7,603 nucleotides of DNA from Chloroflexota bacterium (GTDB lineage Bacteria; Chloroflexota; Dehalococcoidia; Bin125), in NCBI GenBank assembly GCA_026707335.1, contig JAPOXB010000217.1:1-7603 (forward strand), read 5' to 3'. The translations under genes and the position numbers were made by a program. This document shows, one piece after another, positions 5,500-7,603 of the stretch (position 1 is its first letter; every line of letters starts with the position of its first letter). The notes below the pieces were generated by a model. The model was not told where the DNA came from, made no database searches, and worked only from the letters and a program-made list of their open reading frames with translations.

Positions 5500-6720
5500 A
5501 TGACCACCGTCGAAGCCCCCACACCCACCGCCGACCCCAACGCTTGGCGCAGCGAGACGCCCGGCACGGCCGATTGGCCGCGCACCGCCCGCGCGGGCGA
5601 CCCCAACAAGTACTTCCTCCTCTCGACCGACTCGCACGCGCAGGAGCCCCTCGACCTCTGGGCGTCCCGCATCGAGCCGCAATACCGCGACCGCATCCCG
5701 CGGCAGATCGTCGATGAGGACGGCGTGCGCTGGCAGGTCGCCGAGGGCTACCGGCCCGTCAAGGTGCGCGACCTCCACCTGGAGGGCGAGGACCAACTCC
5801 GCACCGACGCCGGCTACGCGATCCCCGACCGTATCCGCGACCTCGACGAGGACGGCGTGGACGTGGAGTTGATCTTCCCCAACCGCGGGCTCGCCATGTA
5901 CGCCACGCCCGACCCGCTGCTGGCGCAGGCGCAGTGCCGCATCTGGAACGACTACGCGTACGAGACCTTCTCGGGCTACCGCGATCGCATGGTCCCCGTG
6001 GCGGCGATCAGCCCGGCCGACATGGCGGGATCGCTGAAGGAGATCGAGCGCGCCGTGGACATGGGCTTCCGCTGCGTCACGATGCCCAACCGGCCCATCT
6101 GGGGGGCGGGCGACGGCTCGGAGTCGAACTACAACCTGAAGGAGTACGAGCCGCTCTGGGACGCGCTGCAGGACGCGGACCTGCCCGTCGCGATCCACAT
6201 CTCGACCGGCAAGGACCCCCGCGGCGCGCGCGGGCGCGGCGGCGCCGTGATCAACTACGCCGTGCACGCCCTGGGGCAGTCGCTGGAGCCGGTGGCGAAC
6301 ATCTGCGCCTCGGGCGTGCTGGAGAAGTACCCCCGCCTGCGCTTCGCGACGATCGAGGCCGGCATCGGCTGGATCGCCTGGGCCTGCACCGCCATGGACG
6401 AGGCCTACTTCAAGCACCACATGTACGCCTTCCCCCGCATGGAGAACCTGCCCAGCGAGCACTTCAAGCGCAGCTTCTTCGCCAGCTTCGGCGAGGACCC
6501 GCCCGGGCTGGCGTTGGGCCGGGAGTTCGGGCTGATGCAGACCTACATGTGGGCCAACGACTACCCCCACGCCGAGGGCACCTGGCCGCACTCGGCGGAG
6601 GCGATCGAGCGCACCATGGGCCACCTCAGCGACGAGGAGCGCGCCCAGGTGCTGGGCCTCAACGCGCTGCGCTTCCTGGGCCTGGAGATCGGGCCGGACC
6701 GCCGCCTCGTCGACGGCTGA
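5500..6720 (+). CDS. Amidohydrolase family protein (amidohydrolase 2, ACMSD-like TIM barrel)
   Basis: This 406-residue metal-dependent hydrolase or decarboxylase belongs to the amidohydrolase-related superfamily. Barrel motifs occur in order: STDSHAQEP (42-50) with Asp44 and His46, DEDGVDVELIFPN (116-128), the WNDY block (149-152), LPVAIHIS (228-235) with His233, FATIEAGIGWIAW (282-294), and WANDYPHAEGTWP (351-363) with Asp354 and His357. The last motif matches the (W/G)-x-(N/T)-DYPHxEGTWP ending common in this subgroup. The first metal motif is DxH rather than HxH, as in many ACMSD-like members. The family includes 2-amino-3-carboxymuconate-6-semialdehyde decarboxylase and related enzymes acting on aromatic ring-cleavage or carboxylated substrates; the substrate here is unknown. 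Residues 1-36 form a polar, Pro-rich lead-in before the barrel, so some of the start region is probably flexible. The ATG at 5500 has GGGAG 6 nt upstream. The gene follows the SDR gene in the same direction and converges with the AI-2E transporter gene. Confidence 0.93.
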   Translation: MTTVEAPTPTADPNAWRSETPGTADWPRTARAGDPNKYFLLSTDSHAQEPLDLWASRIEPQYRDRIPRQIVDEDGVRWQVAEGYRPVKVRDLHLEGEDQLRTDAGYAIPDRIRDLDEDGVDVELIFPNRGLAMYATPDPLLAQAQCRIWNDYAYETFSGYRDRMVPVAAISPADMAGSLKEIERAVDMGFRCVTMPNRPIWGAGDGSESNYNLKEYEPLWDALQDADLPVAIHISTGKDPRGARGRGGAVINYAVHALGQSLEPVANICASGVLEKYPRLRFATIEAGIGWIAWACTAMDEAYFKHHMYAFPRMENLPSEHFKRSFFASFGEDPPGLALGREFGLMQTYMWANDYPHAEGTWPHSAEAIERTMGHLSDEERAQVLGLNALRFLGLEIGPDRRLVDG

Positions 6721-6726
6721 GCCGTC
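6712..6726. terminator. Stem-loop with the amidohydrolase stop codon as its loop
   Basis: GACGGC (6712-6717) and GCCGTC (6721-6726) form a perfect 6-bp stem whose 3-nt loop is exactly the TGA stop codon (6718-6720). It sits in the 10-nt gap between two convergent genes and reads the same way from either strand. No T tract follows. It could mark the ends of both transcripts; terminator function is inferred. Confidence 0.35.
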
Positions 6727-6730
6727 CCGG

Positions 6731-7603
6731 TCAGGTGCCGCCGGCCGGGGCCTCTCCCTCGGCCGCCTCGGCGCCCTCGATCCCCTCGGCGTCGCCGCCG
6801 GGCGCGCGCGGGCGGCTGTTGATGTACTCCACCAGGCCGGTCGCCACCGCCACGATGGGTACCGCGATCGCCGCGCCGAGCACGCCCCAAACGATGGCCC
6901 CGGTCGTGACGGAGAGGATGATCACCATCGGGTGCAACTGCACCTGCCGCCCGACCAGCACCGGCGCGACCACGTTGCCCTCGAACTGCTGCACCGCCAG
7001 CACGGCCACGCCGACGAAGACCGCGCTCGTGAAGCCCTCCGAGACCAGCGCCACCAGGATGGCGACGATGCCCGCCGCCACCGCTCCCACGATGGGGATG
7101 AACGAGGCGAAGAAGGTCAGCACCGCCAGCGGCAGCACCAGTGGCACGCCGATGATCAGCAGGGCGATGCCGATGAAGGTGGCGTCGCAGAAGGCGACCG
7201 TCGCGGTGCCGCGGAAGTAGTGGCCCAGGATCGACCAGGCGTGCGCCCCGACCAGGCGCACGTCCGTGCGGCGCCGCTCGGGGATGAGCCGCAGCGTCCA
7301 CTCCCACATGCGGCGGCCGTCCTTGAGCGCGAAGAACAGCACGACGAGCGCCAGGATCGCCCCGGCGGCCAGCTCGATCGCCACCGACGCGCCGCTGAAC
7401 ACGCCGCCGAGGATGGTGTTGGTGTTGTTGCGCAGGTTGTCGAGCAGGTTGTCGATCGTGTTGTCGACGTCCTCGCGGGGGATGTCGAGCCGATCGACCA
7501 CGAAGTCGCCGACCTCCTGGACCCCGCGCTCGAAGTTGATGTCCAGGCGGTCGAAGTCCGCGATCACCGTGCCGACGAGCGCGGCCGTGAGCCCCGCGAT
7601 CAC
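6731..7603 (-). CDS. AI-2E family transporter (UPF0118), N-terminus outside the window
   Basis: This is a polytopic membrane protein of the AI-2E transporter family, whose members are proposed exporters of autoinducer-2 or, in other cases, Na+/H+ antiporters; the substrate is not predictable here. The visible 290 residues cover the central and C-terminal parts. A polar, probably extracytoplasmic region (about 17-63) is followed by hydrophobic stretches near 71-92, 141-160, 161-188, 190-205 and 226-260. Family motifs include FFALKDGRRMW (90-100), FFASFIPIVGAVAAG (164-178), QQFEGNVVAPVLVGRQVQLHP (205-225) and VWGVLGAAIAVPIVAV (238-253). The protein ends in an acidic Glu/Gly/Ala-rich tail (about 264-290). 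The frame is open to the window edge and the first codon seen is an internal GTG, so the true start lies beyond 7603. Family members are usually about 340-380 residues, so perhaps 50-90 residues are missing. It converges with the amidohydrolase gene with a 10-nt gap. Confidence 0.93.
   Translation of the reverse strand: MIAGLTAALVGTVIADFDRLDINFERGVQEVGDFVVDRLDIPREDVDNTIDNLLDNLRNNTNTILGGVFSGASVAIELAAGAILALVVLFFALKDGRRMWEWTLRLIPERRRTDVRLVGAHAWSILGHYFRGTATVAFCDATFIGIALLIIGVPLVLPLAVLTFFASFIPIVGAVAAGIVAILVALVSEGFTSAVFVGVAVLAVQQFEGNVVAPVLVGRQVQLHPMVIILSVTTGAIVWGVLGAAIAVPIVAVATGLVEYINSRPRAPGGDAEGIEGAEAAEGEAPAGGT

Noticed and set aside
4573..6624. A 683-residue minus-strand frame opposite the SDR and amidohydrolase genes.
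   Set aside because: It is a GC-driven shadow with His/Arg/Val-rich composition and no recognisable domain, opposite two well-supported enzymes.
5934..7220. A 428-residue plus-strand frame across the amidohydrolase and AI-2E genes.
   Set aside because: It overlaps two intact genes in other frames and switches composition at their junction, as expected for a shadow.
1..7603. tRNA, rRNA, CRISPR array, insertion sequence or toxin-antitoxin locus.
   Set aside because: No cloverleaf-like segment, regularly spaced direct repeats, transposase motif or small paired toxin-antitoxin genes were seen on either strand.

Overview
This is a very GC-rich, gene-dense chromosomal window with almost no non-coding space. 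It suggests a free-living or metagenome-derived high-GC bacterium. Chloroflexota (Dehalococcoidia-like) or Actinomycetota are my best guesses, based on GC content, on DUF58/DUF4129 sequence style, and on the SDR and amidohydrolase types. No marker gene in the window fixes the taxonomy.

Layout. The window opens inside an inverted repeat built on the CTTCGACAAGCTCAGG motif (1-45). A small VOC-fold protein related to methylmalonyl-CoA epimerase follows on the plus strand (157-555). Tail-to-tail with it is a minus-strand operon reading leftward from 4518: a MoxR-type AAA+ ATPase, a DUF58 protein and a polytopic membrane protein with a C-terminal DUF4129 domain (575-4518). Its genes abut or overlap by 4 nt. 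A 138-bp divergent intergenic region (4519-4656) carries candidate promoters for the operon and for a plus-strand pair: a short-chain dehydrogenase/reductase (4657-5397) and an ACMSD-like amidohydrolase (5500-6720). The right edge holds a minus-strand AI-2E family (UPF0118) transporter whose N-terminus lies beyond the window (6731-7603). Both convergent junctions (555/575 and 6720/6731) carry short GC-rich hairpins without a T tract.

How the genes work together. The MoxR-DUF58-DUF4129 set is a classic chaperone-like/envelope module. It normally also contains a transglutaminase-like protein, which is absent here. The SDR and amidohydrolase are plausibly catabolic enzymes acting on unknown small organic substrates, and shared regulation is only suggested by similar TANCCTG elements upstream. 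The VOC protein and the transporter look like independent neighbours.

Most of the window is ordinary. The points most worth a second look are the terminal inverted repeat, the missing transglutaminase, the apparent loss of metal ligands in the VOC protein, and the TANCCTG element found upstream of three genes. I found no convincing new system, RNA gene, CRISPR array or insertion sequence.
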